Positions 9,213 through 19,960 of a stretch of DNA of 32,089 nucleotides are shown here, in pieces. Each line of letters begins with the position of its first letter. The first letter of the stretch is position 1. The translations under genes and the position numbers were made by a program. Origin of the DNA: Oscillospiraceae bacterium (GTDB lineage: Bacteria; Bacillota; Clostridia; UBA1381; UBA9506); contig SVJT01000005.1 of assembly GCA_015068865.1 (NCBI GenBank), forward strand, positions 1 to 32,089, written 5' to 3'. The notes beneath the pieces were generated by a model. That model made no database searches. It had not been told where the DNA came from and worked only from the letters and a program-made list of their open reading frames with translations.

Positions 9213-10055
9213 TCAGTTAATCTCATGACCGATACGCGCATCAAAAAACTTTTGATTTCCTCTTTCATCCGTAATCACATATATCGGTAATGCTACAAAC
9301 TCACGGCTATCTAAATAATCGCCTGCCATATAAAATCCATTTTCAATGCTTACAACGGTTTTCGGCCATCGGTCTTCCCTGTGTATTAATCCTGCCAAAA
9401 CAGCCGTTACATCCAGAAGTTGTTCATCTTCATAAACTTCTGCCTCCTGAGGGGAAAACCAATGTCCCTCCATCGTTACGATTGCCTCTTTATCCGTTTT
9501 AATACTCATGGAAATGCCATACATTTTTATATCCTTATATACAGGCACAACCTGACCGCAGAACAATCCATCTCGCTGTTTTCCTTTAACAATGGCAAAC
9601 TCTTTCGTTTTAAAACCCAACTCCGTTAGCCATTTTTTAATATTCTTCTCATCCGCCTTCTCATTCTGTTCATACCGCACATAATTCTTTTTGTTTTGAT
9701 AGGTAACATACGTTTCTTTAATCCGAAGAGTTGCTCTTTCGTTTTCAAACAAATATTCATGTTTTTCATCATCAGACAATTTAACTTCATAGGTACCCAA
9801 AAAAACCTCTGCCGCCTGTATTGGATTGCCAAAACTGTTTTTCATATTAATATTCTGATTTTTTGCACGTTTTAGCGGCACCGTTTCTTCACGGATATCA
9901 ATCCCTTTGTCACGCAAAACTTGTACCGTTTTCTGTACTGTTTCCTTCGGTAGCCGTTCATAATTTAAACGGGTTTGCAACAGAACAAACAGCAAAAAAG
10001 CATCTACCGTTAAAAACATAATAATTAAAATGGTTTTGGCTCGTCCCCAGTTCAT
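9213..10055 (-). CDS. yycI: YycI-like two-component system regulatory protein
   Basis: MNWGRAKTILIIMFLTVDAFLLFVLL N-terminus and position after yycH in a walRK locus. Confidence 0.85.
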   Translation of the reverse strand: MNWGRAKTILIIMFLTVDAFLLFVLLQTRLNYERLPKETVQKTVQVLRDKGIDIREETVPLKRAKNQNINMKNSFGNPIQAAEVFLGTYEVKLSDDEKHEYLFENERATLRIKETYVTYQNKKNYVRYEQNEKADEKNIKKWLTELGFKTKEFAIVKGKQRDGLFCGQVVPVYKDIKMYGISMSIKTDKEAIVTMEGHWFSPQEAEVYEDEQLLDVTAVLAGLIHREDRWPKTVVSIENGFYMAGDYLDSREFVALPIYVITDERGNQKFFDARIGHEIN

Positions 10056-10066
10056 GGCTCACCTTC

Positions 10067-11560
10067 TCACTCAAACAATCTTTCTTTCCCGTCAACAATA
10101 CCGTTCCAGGTAGGTGCGATGTTTCCTTCTTTATCGACTGTATAGCACACGGCAACCTTTTCAATGCGTAACGCATTTGTTCCGTCATACAAAGCATTTA
10201 CCAACTTATCTGCCGCCGAAATCACCGGTGGTAATTGCCATATCTCATTTTCTCTTTTTTCGTAAACCTTTAAATTATGACGGTAGGAAGTTAGGTATCC
10301 TTCTCTTACTTCCATTTCTATAACCGGACAATAACCGTTTTCTGTTTGTTGACGAACCGGAATCCCGTCAATACAATAATCAAAGGACAGTTTAAACGAA
10401 TTATGTTTATCTGTGTGATTCACAAGGCTTGTACTGATTTGTAAATGTTTAAAATATGAATTGGGCATATGATTACACAATTCCGTAACAAAATCAACCG
10501 CATCCGCCGTCGCTTTGTGCACATCATAGTTGGTTCTGTCTGTACTGTTTGAAATATCTAACCCATGGCTTCCCTGTACCGCCTGATACTCTAAAATACC
10601 GTTTGGATACAGCGTTAAAGTGGCATTATTCTCTACAAATACGCGTGCATTCTCTAAGTCTGTATAACGCCGCATAGTCCGTGAATTAACTGAAAAAACT
10701 TCCAAAACCGCATCCGTTAATTCATCAAACTTTTCACGATTTTCTTCTTCTGTGCCCGCAAGCTGTATGGTTGGGACCTCTACTGTTGTTAAATCCAGCA
10801 AAACTAACGGCTCAAACAATACTTTGGAAGCAGAATTTTCCTGCTCTTTATGGAAATTCAATTCAAAAGAATAAGAAGGAATACTGCCACCGGCACTTTC
10901 CTCTAAAAATTCTTTTAACTGTTCATCCAGTGTGCTTTTCTCGGTTTCAATTACATAGCGGTAAATGTTGTTGCTTTTTTTGTCTGTAATATAAAGAGAA
11001 ACGTCATTCATAACGCTGTCGTGTAAGCCAATAATGTAACCATTAATAACGCTTAAATCCTCCGTTAAAACAGAGCTGCTTTGATCACACACCGCCAAGG
11101 AAAACAAACGGAAATCACATTCCTTACCGTAATCAACATAAATTGTTTTTCCCTTTAAAAGAGAATGATATGTTTCTACACTGATAGATACTTTTGATTT
11201 AATTGTATATTTTTCTAACAGGACATTACTGATAAACTCATTAGAAAGGCTTCTCATTTCCTCATAATCTTTATGACCGCTTTGAAATACCACACGTTGT
11301 CCTGAATGGTTCAAAATAATTTTTTCAGGTTTAAACAACACCTTCATGTTTTGGGAAAAACCCTCTTTAGACTCTTTTGTAAACCACTGTTGAATCGGAT
11401 TCATAATGTGAGTGCGAAAAGATGTTGTTATGTAATCGTAACCGCCGGGCAGAAAATAGCTGCCAAACCAAATTTGCCAAACCAGAAAAAACATAAGACC
11501 AATTGAAAAAAACAACATTACATTTTTCAAGTGTTTCTTGACTATTGATTTTTTAAACAT
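10067..11560 (-). CDS. yycH: YycH-like two-component system regulatory protein
   Basis: N-terminal TM segment, ~500 aa extracytoplasmic protein, position between walK and yycI; likely start MFKKSIVKK at ~11560. Confidence 0.8.
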   Translation of the reverse strand: MFKKSIVKKHLKNVMLFFSIGLMFFLVWQIWFGSYFLPGGYDYITTSFRTHIMNPIQQWFTKESKEGFSQNMKVLFKPEKIILNHSGQRVVFQSGHKDYEEMRSLSNEFISNVLLEKYTIKSKVSISVETYHSLLKGKTIYVDYGKECDFRLFSLAVCDQSSSVLTEDLSVINGYIIGLHDSVMNDVSLYITDKKSNNIYRYVIETEKSTLDEQLKEFLEESAGGSIPSYSFELNFHKEQENSASKVLFEPLVLLDLTTVEVPTIQLAGTEEENREKFDELTDAVLEVFSVNSRTMRRYTDLENARVFVENNATLTLYPNGILEYQAVQGSHGLDISNSTDRTNYDVHKATADAVDFVTELCNHMPNSYFKHLQISTSLVNHTDKHNSFKLSFDYCIDGIPVRQQTENGYCPVIEMEVREGYLTSYRHNLKVYEKRENEIWQLPPVISAADKLVNALYDGTNALRIEKVAVCYTVDKEGNIAPTWNGIVDGKERLFE

Positions 11561-11658
11561 TTTCCGCCTCCTTTCCGATACGAAACAAAAACGAGGCATC
11601 CGCCGTTTTTAATCCACCGGATCAAAACTACTGACACCCCGTTACCATACTCCAGTAT

Positions 11659-12141
11659 TTAATTGAAGATTGCGCTGATAACACCTTTAATTCTGTCCAT
11701 AAAACTGATGTTCAAAAGATTAACTTCAAATTTTACAACAGTATAAACAGAATCGTCCCATCCGCCACGAATTAAAAACTTATTATTACCTTCATTTAAG
11801 TCCACCTGACCGGCATATAACATTGTGGCACCAACTGTGGTTTCCATCGGCACATCATCAACCACAATTTTGTGGTAGTTCCCGGTCGTTGGGTCAAACC
11901 GATATACCGTTACCTGAGCACCTTCAGGCACAGTAGCCGAAATAGGCAATTTTTTATTATTCGTTGACGTAATCAGCTGTTCGGGAGCTTTCAGCGTAAG
12001 CAAACCTTCTTCTGTGGATTCAATATCTGCAGGTAATACATCAGGCGCTGCATAAACACTTGTTGCCAAACCCACAGTCATAACAAGAAGCAGCAAAACC
12101 ACACAGATTTTTGTTATGTATTTTTTAAGAACCAACTGCAA
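11659..12141 (-). CDS. Secreted protein of unknown function within walRK operon
   Basis: Signal peptide (ICVVLLLLVMTVGLATSVYA|APD); start uncertain (TTG at 12141/12135 downstream of caggaggtg). Confidence 0.65.
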   Translation of the reverse strand: MQLVLKKYITKICVVLLLLVMTVGLATSVYAAPDVLPADIESTEEGLLTLKAPEQLITSTNNKKLPISATVPEGAQVTVYRFDPTTGNYHKIVVDDVPMETTVGATMLYAGQVDLNEGNNKFLIRGGWDDSVYTVVKFEVNLLNISFMDRIKGVISAIFN

Positions 12142-12301
12142 CACCTCCTGATACAGTTTCAGACAGGCAAAATGCCTTGTTAATAAGCCTCTTTTCCTTA
12201 TCAGTTCATACAATGACACTTCTAAGTGTACTTATTGTATCATATGTTCTTTACAAATGTGTTACGGCAATATTATGTTCCATTTACATTTTAAGGACGA
12301 A

Positions 12302-14071
12302 TTATGTTGACTCCGGTTTCATCATCGGCAACGTGATGATGACTTCTGTACCCTCATTCACCTTACTGTTAATGGAAATTGTTCCTTCGTGAGCATCAAC
12401 AATGCTTTTGGAAATGGCCAGTCCCAGACCGGTTCCGCCTTTTTCTCTGCTTCTGGCTTTATCCACTCGGTAGAAACGTTCAAATATACGTTTTAAATCT
12501 TTCTCCGGAATGCCCATGCCATTATCTTTTACCTTAATGGTCACTTTTCCGAAAACCTGGCTGGCCGACACTTCAATACGACCGCCATTGGGCGTATATT
12601 TAATTGAATTGGATATAATATTATACAATAATTGCTCCAACCGGTCCCTATCACCATAGAAGGTTTCAAAGGATTGTTTCGCATTCAGCGATAATCTGTG
12701 TCCCTGGTCCTTTGCCACCAGCTTCATCGTATCCACAACATCGGTAACCAGCACTTTAATATCAAATTCCGTCTTCTTCAGCTGATCCGCCTGTTCCAGA
12801 CTGGATAAAACCAAAAGGTCTTTTACCAACCGAGTCATACGGTCTGTTTCATTTAAAATAATGTTGATAAACGTCACAGGCACGTCGGTACCGTCTACCA
12901 TATCAAGCAAGGTTTCCGCATAGGATTTTACTGTTGTCAGCGGTGTCCGCAATTCATGAGAGACGTTGGCAACAAATTCACGACGGGAATTTTCCAGTTT
13001 TTGTTGTCTGGTTACATCATTGAGCACAACCAAAACCCCACCGGTGTTTTCCTGTTCACCTTCAAACACAGCAAAGCTGGCTTTTAGCGTTATGTGTTCT
13101 AATTCAATTTCACGTTCTACGTAACGATAATCCTCCAGATATAACATATCGCCCAAATGAACATCCACATTATGCCCAAGGAAAAACGCATCAAATTCAA
13201 TTTTTTCCTCGTCGGATAAAGCAAACATTTTTCTGGCAGTGGGATTAATATGGATTAAACTGCCATCTGTAGAAAACGCCATTACGCCATCGGTCATGTT
13301 TTGCAGAATGGTTTCACTTTTATTCTTTTCTGTAGACATTTCCAACATTGTTTCCTGCAATTTTGATGACATATCGTTAAAGGTTTCTGTCAATGTACCG
13401 ATTTCGTCATTGGATTTAACTTCCATTTTCGACTCAAACTCACCCTCTGCCAAACCTTTGGCTTTTTGGGTGAGGTTTGCAATGGGCGTAGTGATGGTAC
13501 GGGATAAAACATATCCCAATAACAACGAAACAACAATGCCCAATAAAATAGCCTGTAGAATAATATTAAAAATATGCTGAACGGTTGTGTTCAGTTCTTC
13601 CTTTGTATCCTGTACATAAATAATGTAAAAGCCCTGTCCCTTCACCGGCACAGCGTAATCCATCACCTCTGCCTGAGGATTTATGTTTCTTCCAACCTCT
13701 CCGGAAAGGGCAGTAATCAGATTCTGAGACTGCATGGGAAACTTGCCCTCATAGGGTATTGAGCTGTCAATAACTGTAGCCGTATTTGCTGAAATTACAT
13801 AGTAGTTACGGTAGGAATCTATTCCCAGCCGTGCCGTATGAGCTTTCAACAGTTCCTGAATGTATTCTTCTCCCTGTTCCTGTACAGTCCCGGCTTCCAT
13901 TTGCCCAATAAATGACTCTGTGAAAATAGAATCCATTTCATCAGCAAACAAACTGTAATATGTATTGGTAACGGAAAGGACTAAAAAGGTTCCGGCTACA
14001 GACATAATTGCCAGAACCAAAAGAACAAAAATGGTTACAATTTTCCACTGAAGGCTTTTAAACATAGTCAT
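12302..14071 (-). CDS. walK: Sensor histidine kinase WalK (VicK/YycG)
   Basis: Two TM, HAMP, PAS, FVANVSHELRTPLTTVKSYAETLLD, DNGMGIPEKDLKRIFERFYRVDKARSREKGGTGLGLAIS. Confidence 0.95.
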   Translation of the reverse strand: MTMFKSLQWKIVTIFVLLVLAIMSVAGTFLVLSVTNTYYSLFADEMDSIFTESFIGQMEAGTVQEQGEEYIQELLKAHTARLGIDSYRNYYVISANTATVIDSSIPYEGKFPMQSQNLITALSGEVGRNINPQAEVMDYAVPVKGQGFYIIYVQDTKEELNTTVQHIFNIILQAILLGIVVSLLLGYVLSRTITTPIANLTQKAKGLAEGEFESKMEVKSNDEIGTLTETFNDMSSKLQETMLEMSTEKNKSETILQNMTDGVMAFSTDGSLIHINPTARKMFALSDEEKIEFDAFFLGHNVDVHLGDMLYLEDYRYVEREIELEHITLKASFAVFEGEQENTGGVLVVLNDVTRQQKLENSRREFVANVSHELRTPLTTVKSYAETLLDMVDGTDVPVTFINIILNETDRMTRLVKDLLVLSSLEQADQLKKTEFDIKVLVTDVVDTMKLVAKDQGHRLSLNAKQSFETFYGDRDRLEQLLYNIISNSIKYTPNGGRIEVSASQVFGKVTIKVKDNGMGIPEKDLKRIFERFYRVDKARSREKGGTGLGLAISKSIVDAHEGTISINSKVNEGTEVIITLPMMKPEST

Positions 14072-14103
14072 GAGCCTTTCTGCCCGGGAGAATATGATAA
14101 TAC

Positions 14104-14132
14104 ACCCTCTTACCCCGGGCGGATAAGAGGGT
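14104..14132 (-). other. Hairpin in the walR-walK intergenic region (possible attenuator/processing site)
   Basis: ACCCTCTTA ... TAAGAGGGT 9-bp stem. Confidence 0.5.
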
Positions 14133-14139
14133 TTATGTA

Positions 14140-14838
14140 TTATTCTGCTGATTTACTGAAATAATAACCAACGCCGCGCTTGGTTAAAATATACTTGGGA
14201 TTGCTGGAATCATCTTCCACTTTTTCACGCAAACGACGAACCGTTACATCCACCGTACGCACATCACCGTAAAACTCATAACCCCATACACTGGAAAGTA
14301 ATGCTTCACGGGAAAAAATACGGTTAGGCTGCACCACCAGGAACTTTAAAAGCTCATATTCACGCAGAGTTAAATCCAGAGTAACCCCATTTTTAATGGC
14401 TTCATATTTTGTGGTGTTAATAATAAAATCAGGAGCGGCCACAATAATATCTTGCGCTTCCTCTTTGGTGTCGCCGGCAAAACGACGCATATTCGCTTTT
14501 ACACGAGCCAATACTTCGCGAACGCTGAAAGGCTTTGTAATATAGTCATCCGCACCAAGCTCAAGACCTAAAACCTTATCAACTTCTTCTTCTCGCGCCG
14601 TAATCATAATAATGGGCACGTTAGACTTTTCTCGGATGCGCTTACACACATCAAAGCCATCCATCTTCGGTAACATAATATCAAGCAAAATCAAATCAGG
14701 GTTCTTTGTCAAAGCCAGCACTAAGCCTTCTTCGCCGTCACTGGCGCCCAGAACCTTGAACCCTTCTTTTTCCAAATTAAATTTTAAAATCTCCAGAATT
14801 GGCTTTTCATCATCTACAACCAGGATTGTACGTTCCAC
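14140..14838 (-). CDS. walR: Response regulator WalR (OmpR family)
   Basis: ILVVDDEKPILEILKFNLEKEGFKV, Trans_reg_C VTVRRLREKVEDDSSNPKYILTKRGVGYYF. Confidence 0.97.
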   Translation of the reverse strand: MERTILVVDDEKPILEILKFNLEKEGFKVLGASDGEEGLVLALTKNPDLILLDIMLPKMDGFDVCKRIREKSNVPIIMITAREEEVDKVLGLELGADDYITKPFSVREVLARVKANMRRFAGDTKEEAQDIIVAAPDFIINTTKYEAIKNGVTLDLTLREYELLKFLVVQPNRIFSREALLSSVWGYEFYGDVRTVDVTVRRLREKVEDDSSNPKYILTKRGVGYYFSKSAE

Positions 14839-14857
14839 CTAGCCACCCCGTTTCTCT

Positions 14858-15667
14858 TTATTGTAATTCAATCACTGCACACATCCGGCCGGTTTCCCCG
14901 TCCCGTCTGTGCGAAAAGAATAATTCCTCATTGCAATATGTGCAACTTTTACTGGTGTAAATATGCTCCTGCAGAATTCCCATCTGCAAAAGAGAATACA
15001 CATTCAATGTATCTGTATCAATATAGTATTTATTGTTCTTTTTAATCGTGCACTTTTCTGCCATGCCACGAAAATGAAGCAAAAATTCAAGATAAACGTC
15101 TTCATCCACTTCAAAATGACATTGTTTAATGGAAGGACCCATAGCCACCAGGATATCTTCGCTGTTACATCCATACGCTCTCATCATGGTCATTGCGGCA
15201 CGCTGAGCGATTTTCTGCACCGTACCCCGCCATCCGGAATGAACGGATGCAATCACTTTTTGTTTAGGATCCAAAAACAGAATAGGTGTGCAGTCAGCAT
15301 AAAAGGTTGCCAAAGCAACACCCGGCTCATTGGTTACCAAGCCATCAATCTCTTTTAAATTGCTTTCCCGGTACAAACCCTTGCCGCAATCTTCTTTTCC
15401 GGCGCGATGAATTACTGTTCCGTGAACCTGCTGAGATAATACCAGATGTTCAGGGTCTATGGAAACATCACCGCAAAACAGCGAAAAATTCTGTTCCACG
15501 TTATCCGGTTGATCCTGCGTGTGTACCCCTAAGTTTAAAGACGAAAAGATGCCTGTGCTGCTTCCTCTTTTTTTCGTTGAAAAACCGTGTTTCACCAAAC
15601 CGGTAGCAGAAAAAGCATCGCAACACAATACGCGACCACCTTCATAGGTGAATCCGTCTTTACGCAT
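14858..15667 (-). CDS. pgeF: Peptidoglycan editing factor PgeF (multicopper polyphenol oxidase / laccase-domain family)
   Basis: STKKRGSSTGIFSSLNLGVHTQD, ADCTPILFLDPKQKVIASVHSGWRGTVQKIA, SCTYCNEELFFSHRRDGETGRM. Confidence 0.95.
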   Translation of the reverse strand: MRKDGFTYEGGRVLCCDAFSATGLVKHGFSTKKRGSSTGIFSSLNLGVHTQDQPDNVEQNFSLFCGDVSIDPEHLVLSQQVHGTVIHRAGKEDCGKGLYRESNLKEIDGLVTNEPGVALATFYADCTPILFLDPKQKVIASVHSGWRGTVQKIAQRAAMTMMRAYGCNSEDILVAMGPSIKQCHFEVDEDVYLEFLLHFRGMAEKCTIKKNNKYYIDTDTLNVYSLLQMGILQEHIYTSKSCTYCNEELFFSHRRDGETGRMCAVIELQ

Positions 15668-16196
15668 ACTGAAGACCTAATTCAATGGCTTTGATATTCT
15701 TTTCTAAAAGTGCTGCCTTTGAAGGTGGAATGCTCTTTTCCAAGCCGGCTTTTACCTCATCAAAAGTGTAAAGACCGGTCTCCTTAACCAGACAACCGAC
15801 AATAACCATATTAGCCAGATTGCCCAAATCGTTTTCCAATGCCATTTCACGGGCAGGAATTTTAATCACTTTTACATCTGTCCGTTCAACTTCGCGGTCA
15901 ACCAAAGAGCTGTCCACAATAATCAAACCGCCTGCCGGCAATGCTGCTTCAAATTTATCCAAGGAAGGACGGTTCATAGCAATGAGCACATCGGGATGCG
16001 GAATAATCGGCGAGCCAACCGGCTTATCAGAAATAACCACGCTGCAGTTTGCCGTACCGCCACGCATTTCCGGACCGTAAGACGGAAGCCAGGAAACTTC
16101 ACGTCCTGCCTTAAGTCCTGCATACGCTAAAACCTTACCGGCAAACAGGATACCCTGACCGCCGAAACCTGCCAACATAATTTTGCAATTTTTCAT
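15660..16196 (-). CDS. 2-oxoacid:acceptor oxidoreductase, gamma subunit (KorC/VorC-like)
   Basis: MLAGFGGQGILFAGKVLAYAGLKAGREVSWLPSYGPEMRGGTANCSVVIS; likely start MKNCK at 16196. Confidence 0.93.
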   Translation of the reverse strand: MKNCKIMLAGFGGQGILFAGKVLAYAGLKAGREVSWLPSYGPEMRGGTANCSVVISDKPVGSPIIPHPDVLIAMNRPSLDKFEAALPAGGLIIVDSSLVDREVERTDVKVIKIPAREMALENDLGNLANMVIVGCLVKETGLYTFDEVKAGLEKSIPPSKAALLEKNIKAIELGLQYA

Positions 16197-16289
16197 ATTT
16201 TTCAAAGCCTTTCTGCCCACAAAGGATATACTTTTTTTGAAAACCCCAACCTTATCTGTGGGCAAATAAGGAGACGGGCATTTAAATTT

Positions 16290-17546
16290 TTAATATGTAA
16301 CGCGCCGGATATCAGCACCTAGCGCTTTAAATTTTTCTTCAAATTTTTCATAGCCACGGTCGATATGCTTAAGCTCCGTTATTTCTGTCACTCCCTGAGC
16401 CATCAAACCGGCAATAACCATTCCCGCACCGCCGCGCAAATCTGTTGCTGCCACCTGTGTACCTGTTAAAGATGCCACACCGTTAATCACGGCTTTTTTT
16501 CCATCCACTTTCACATCAGCGCCCATTTTAAGCAGCTCTGTAACATATTGAAAACGGTTATCCCAAACCCCTTCAATCACATTGCTGGTGCCTTTAGCGA
16601 CTGACAAAAGTGCCACAATCTGCGGCTGCATATCTGTGGGAAACCCGGGATAAGGTAAGGTTTTAATGTTGATTGCTTCAATTTCTTCCGCACCCTCAAC
16701 ACGAATACTGTCATCATATTCCGTTACCTTAGCGCCTGTTTCTATCAGCTTAGCCGTTACCGATTCCATATGCTTAGGAATAATATTTTTCACTAAAACA
16801 TTGCCGCCGGTAGCAGCTGCCGCTACCATAAAGGTTCCGGCTTCAATCTGATCCGGAATAATGGAATACGTTCCGCCCCGTAAGCTTTTCACGCCTTTAA
16901 TTTTAATAATATCCGTACCGGCGCCCTTTACATTGGCACCCATGGCATTCAAGAAGTTTGCAAGGTCAACAATATGCGGCTCTTTAGCAACATTTTCTAT
17001 TTCGGTCACACCGTCAGCCAGCACCGCTGCCAACATAATATTTATGGTTGCACCTACGCTGACCGTATCTAAATACACGCTGGTTCCCCGGAGATTTTCT
17101 GCAGTTGCAAAAATCACATCCCCGTTTTGCTGAACCGTAGCCCCCAAAGCTTCAAAGCCTTTGATGTGCTGGTCAATGGGACGGGACCCGAAGTTACAAC
17201 CGCCGGGCATGGTAACGTTTGCCTCACCGAAACGGCCTAGCAAAACACCCAAAAGATAGTATGATGCACGCATTTTACGCATCATTTCATCCGGCTTATC
17301 CTGCTTCGTAACATTGCGGCAGTCAATCCGCAAGGTATATGTATCTATGTATTCAACACTGGCGCCCATATTTTTTAAAATGGCAACAATTACCTTAACA
17401 TCTTCAATATTCGGTACGTTTTCAATGGTGCAGACCCCATCTACCAAAATAGCAGCAGGGATGATTGCAACAGCAGCATTTTTTGCGCCGCTGACAGTTA
17501 CTTCGCCGTAAAGCTTTTTACCGCCTTTTACCACCATCTTCTCCAA
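16290..17546 (-). CDS. murA: UDP-N-acetylglucosamine 1-carboxyvinyltransferase
   Basis: [71 protein letters not shown]. Confidence 0.97.
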   Translation of the reverse strand: MEKMVVKGGKKLYGEVTVSGAKNAAVAIIPAAILVDGVCTIENVPNIEDVKVIVAILKNMGASVEYIDTYTLRIDCRNVTKQDKPDEMMRKMRASYYLLGVLLGRFGEANVTMPGGCNFGSRPIDQHIKGFEALGATVQQNGDVIFATAENLRGTSVYLDTVSVGATINIMLAAVLADGVTEIENVAKEPHIVDLANFLNAMGANVKGAGTDIIKIKGVKSLRGGTYSIIPDQIEAGTFMVAAAATGGNVLVKNIIPKHMESVTAKLIETGAKVTEYDDSIRVEGAEEIEAINIKTLPYPGFPTDMQPQIVALLSVAKGTSNVIEGVWDNRFQYVTELLKMGADVKVDGKKAVINGVASLTGTQVAATDLRGGAGMVIAGLMAQGVTEITELKHIDRGYEKFEEKFKALGADIRRVTY

Positions 17547-17678
17547 ATTCTACAACCCCTTAGCAATTCAAATCAAAAGATGCACATAATCATTATACCA
17601 TTTTATACGAAAAAATCAATAGTTTTTGTGTTCTTTCAAGATATTTTGTACTTATTTTGTAGATTTTTAAAAAAATGT

Positions 17679-17707
17679 TTTACAAAAATGACAATTTATA
17701 GTATAAT
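17679..17707 (+). promoter_or_regulatory. Sigma-A promoter of lysS
   Basis: TTTACA - 17 nt - TATAAT upstream of lysS. Confidence 0.7.
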
Positions 17708-17762
17708 AAAAAAATATGATATGTTAAACATAAAAAAACAGATATATTTCGGGAGGTTCTTT

Positions 17763-19247
17763 ATGCAGCAGCAACAAGCACGCGAAACAGATTTGAATGA
17801 AATTTTACAGGTCCGCAGAGACAAATTGAAGGAACTGCAGGAGGCAGGTTGTGATCCTTTCGTTCAGGTGAAATTTGACAGAACACACTCCTCTGCCGAA
17901 ATCAAAGGCAATTACGAGGCAGTTGAAGGCAAAAAGGTTACCGTTGCCGGTCGTTTAATGTCTAAACGCGGTATGGGTAAGGTTATGTTCTGTGACCTGC
18001 AAGATATCGACGGCAGAATCCAGCTCTTTGTCAAAAAAGATATGTTGGACGAAGAATACACCGCATTTAAAAAATTAGATATTGGTGATATCTTAGGCGC
18101 AACCGGTGAAGTGTTCACTACACAGACCGGCGAAATTTCCATCAAGGTAGAAAGCTACACACTTCTTTCCAAGTCCCTGCAGCCTCTGCCGGAAAAATTC
18201 CACGGTTTAACCGATACCGATATCCGTTACCGTCAACGGTATGTGGATTTGATTATGAACACCGAAGTAAAGGACACCTTTATCAAACGTTCTAAAATTA
18301 TCGCCAGCATCCGTAATTACTTGAACAATCAGGGCTTTTTAGAGGTTGAAACACCCATGCTGGTGGCTAACGCCGGTGGTGCCGCTGCCCGTCCTTTCGA
18401 GACCCACTTCAATGCTTTAAGCGAAGACTTTAAGCTGCGTATTTCTCTGGAGCTTTATTTGAAGCGCTTAATCGTTGGCGGTCTGGAAAGAGTGTATGAA
18501 ATCGGTCGTGTATTCCGTAACGAAGGCTTAGATACCCGTCACAACCCTGAATTTACCCTGATGGAACTGTATCAGGCATATACAGATTATCACGGTATGA
18601 TGGATTTAACCGAAAATCTCTACCGTCACGTAGCGCAGGAAGTACTGGGCACAACCAAAATTGTTTACAATGGTGTGGAAATGGATTTAGGTCAGCCTTT
18701 CCAGAGAATTACCATGGTGGAAGCTGTTAAGAAATATGCCGGTGTTGACTTTGACCAGATTCACACATTAGAAGAAGCACGCACTGTCGCCAAAGAACAT
18801 CACGTTGAATTTGAAGACCGTCACAAGAAGGGTGATATTTTAAGCCTGTTCTTTGAAGAATATGCTGAAGAGCACTTAATTCAGCCTACCTTTGTTATGG
18901 ACCACCCCATTGAGATTTCTCCGCTGACCAAGAAAAAGCCGGAAAATCCCGAATATGTTGAACGCTTTGAGTTCTTCATGAACGGTTGGGAAATGGCCAA
19001 TGCTTACTCTGAGCTCAATGACCCCATTGATCAGAGAGAACGTTTCAAAGCTCAGGAAGAACTGTTGGCGCAGGGTGATGAAGAAGCAAACACCACCGAT
19101 GAAGACTTTATGAATGCACTGGAAATCGGTATGCCCCCCACAGGCGGTATCGGCTTCGGTATCGACCGTATGTGTATGCTCCTCACTGACTCCGCCGCTA
19201 TCCGTGATGTGCTGCTGTTCCCCACAATGAAGCCGTTGGATAAATAA
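17763..19247 (+). CDS. lysS: Lysyl-tRNA synthetase (class II)
   Basis: [91 protein letters not shown] cgggaggttcttt-ATG at 17763. Confidence 0.97.
   Translation: MQQQQARETDLNEILQVRRDKLKELQEAGCDPFVQVKFDRTHSSAEIKGNYEAVEGKKVTVAGRLMSKRGMGKVMFCDLQDIDGRIQLFVKKDMLDEEYTAFKKLDIGDILGATGEVFTTQTGEISIKVESYTLLSKSLQPLPEKFHGLTDTDIRYRQRYVDLIMNTEVKDTFIKRSKIIASIRNYLNNQGFLEVETPMLVANAGGAAARPFETHFNALSEDFKLRISLELYLKRLIVGGLERVYEIGRVFRNEGLDTRHNPEFTLMELYQAYTDYHGMMDLTENLYRHVAQEVLGTTKIVYNGVEMDLGQPFQRITMVEAVKKYAGVDFDQIHTLEEARTVAKEHHVEFEDRHKKGDILSLFFEEYAEEHLIQPTFVMDHPIEISPLTKKKPENPEYVERFEFFMNGWEMANAYSELNDPIDQRERFKAQEELLAQGDEEANTTDEDFMNALEIGMPPTGGIGFGIDRMCMLLTDSAAIRDVLLFPTMKPLDK
19218..19247 (+). repeat. attL-like repeat (functional lysS 3' end)
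   Basis: ttccccacaatgaagccgttggataaataa, encodes FPTMKPLDK*. Confidence 0.85.
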
Positions 19248-19298
19248 AATGGCTTAAAACAAGCTATTTCAAGCATTTTACAATGTTGATATTTGTTA

Positions 19299-19319
19299 TT
19301 TTACGACAGATTTACGACA
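19299..19319 (+). promoter_or_regulatory. Putative integrase arm-type binding sites (left end)
   Basis: TTTTACGACA and gaTTTACGACA in tandem. Confidence 0.6.
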
Positions 19320-19348
19320 AATGACGAGCCTTGATATAGTAAACCATT

Positions 19349-19388
19349 AGGACATTATCACTATTATTTGGTGATGGTGTCCTTTTTT
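19349..19388 (+). terminator. Rho-independent terminator downstream of lysS (left part of element)
   Basis: AGGACATTATCAC ... GTGATGGTGTCCTTTTTT. Confidence 0.75.
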
Positions 19389-19704
19389 GTTTATCCGGAT
19401 AGTTTACATTTGCTTTTATAAATGAAATTCCCATATCCGCTATATCTGATGTTTTCACGTGTCAAGTTGCATTTGGAAATATCGAAGTAAAATATAATAT
19501 TATTCACACCGCCCCTTCTGTATAATATTATCGAACATACAACGATTTTGCGAAAATGCCAAAAATGGCTTAAAATAAGGTTTTGTAGGGTGTTGAACTT
19601 TTTACGGACCGAAATATTAAAAGCCTGAAACCCTTGAAATAACAAGGTTTTGTCGAACTCACTTACGAACTACTATAAATTTTATATGAATTTTTTAAGA
19701 AATA

Positions 19705-19733
19705 TTGCAAATAATGGATAAACGTGATACAAT
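19705..19733 (+). promoter_or_regulatory. Sigma-A-like promoter for structured leader RNA
   Basis: TTGCAA - 17 nt - TACAAT; predicted start site ~19740 coincides with P1 5' strand. Confidence 0.55.
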
Positions 19734-19739
19734 ATAAGA

Positions 19740-19904
19740 GCCAAACAAACTAAATATATATTATTTAGGGATAAAAGTTATTTTTTACAAGGGGTTGCTA
19801 TACCCTTTTATTCTAATACCTCACGTTTTAGAATTGGCAAAAATGCAAATTCCACTTACGTGAGTGTTAAAGGTTTTATCCCATTTATGTAAAGTTTGTT
19901 TGGC
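19740..19904 (+). ncRNA. Candidate structured RNA (multi-branched, closed by 12-bp P1) upstream of LRR gene; class not recognised
   Basis: Nested stems: GCCAAACAAACT 19740-19751 / AGTTTGTTTGGC 19893-19904; GGGATAAAA 19768-19776 / TTTTATCCC 19874-19882; AAGGG 19789-19793 / CCCTT 19803-19807; CTCACGT 19820-19826 / ACGTGAG 19858-19864 with inner GAATT/AATTC. Confidence 0.65.
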
Positions 19905-19927
19905 GACAATCGGAGTTTGCGTTTTTC

Positions 19928-19960
19928 AGGTGCGTTGACTTCGGTTGATGCACCTTTTTT
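19928..19960 (+). terminator. Intrinsic terminator with cUUCGg tetraloop between structured RNA and LRR gene
   Basis: AGGTGCGTTGAC TTCG GTTGATGCACCT TTTTT. Confidence 0.85.

Noticed and set aside
9626-9832. 68-aa ORF and other short ORFs overlapping yycI/yycH/walK/obgE/lysS/LRR gene
   Set aside because: Alternate-frame or antisense shadows of confidently assigned genes.
19494-19531. TATAATATTAT repeats as promoter or invertible site
   Set aside because: AT-rich near-palindromic sequence is expected by chance here; no supporting -35 or flanking context.
19391-19645. 84-aa minus-strand ORF in left part of element
   Set aside because: Low-complexity, no family resemblance, overlaps putative regulatory and att-proximal sequence.
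19740-19904. Invertible promoter segment flipped by the nearby serine recombinase
   Set aside because: The 12-bp and 9-bp inverted repeats are nested and followed by further internal stems and a terminator, fitting an RNA fold better than short DNA inversion sites; not fully excluded.
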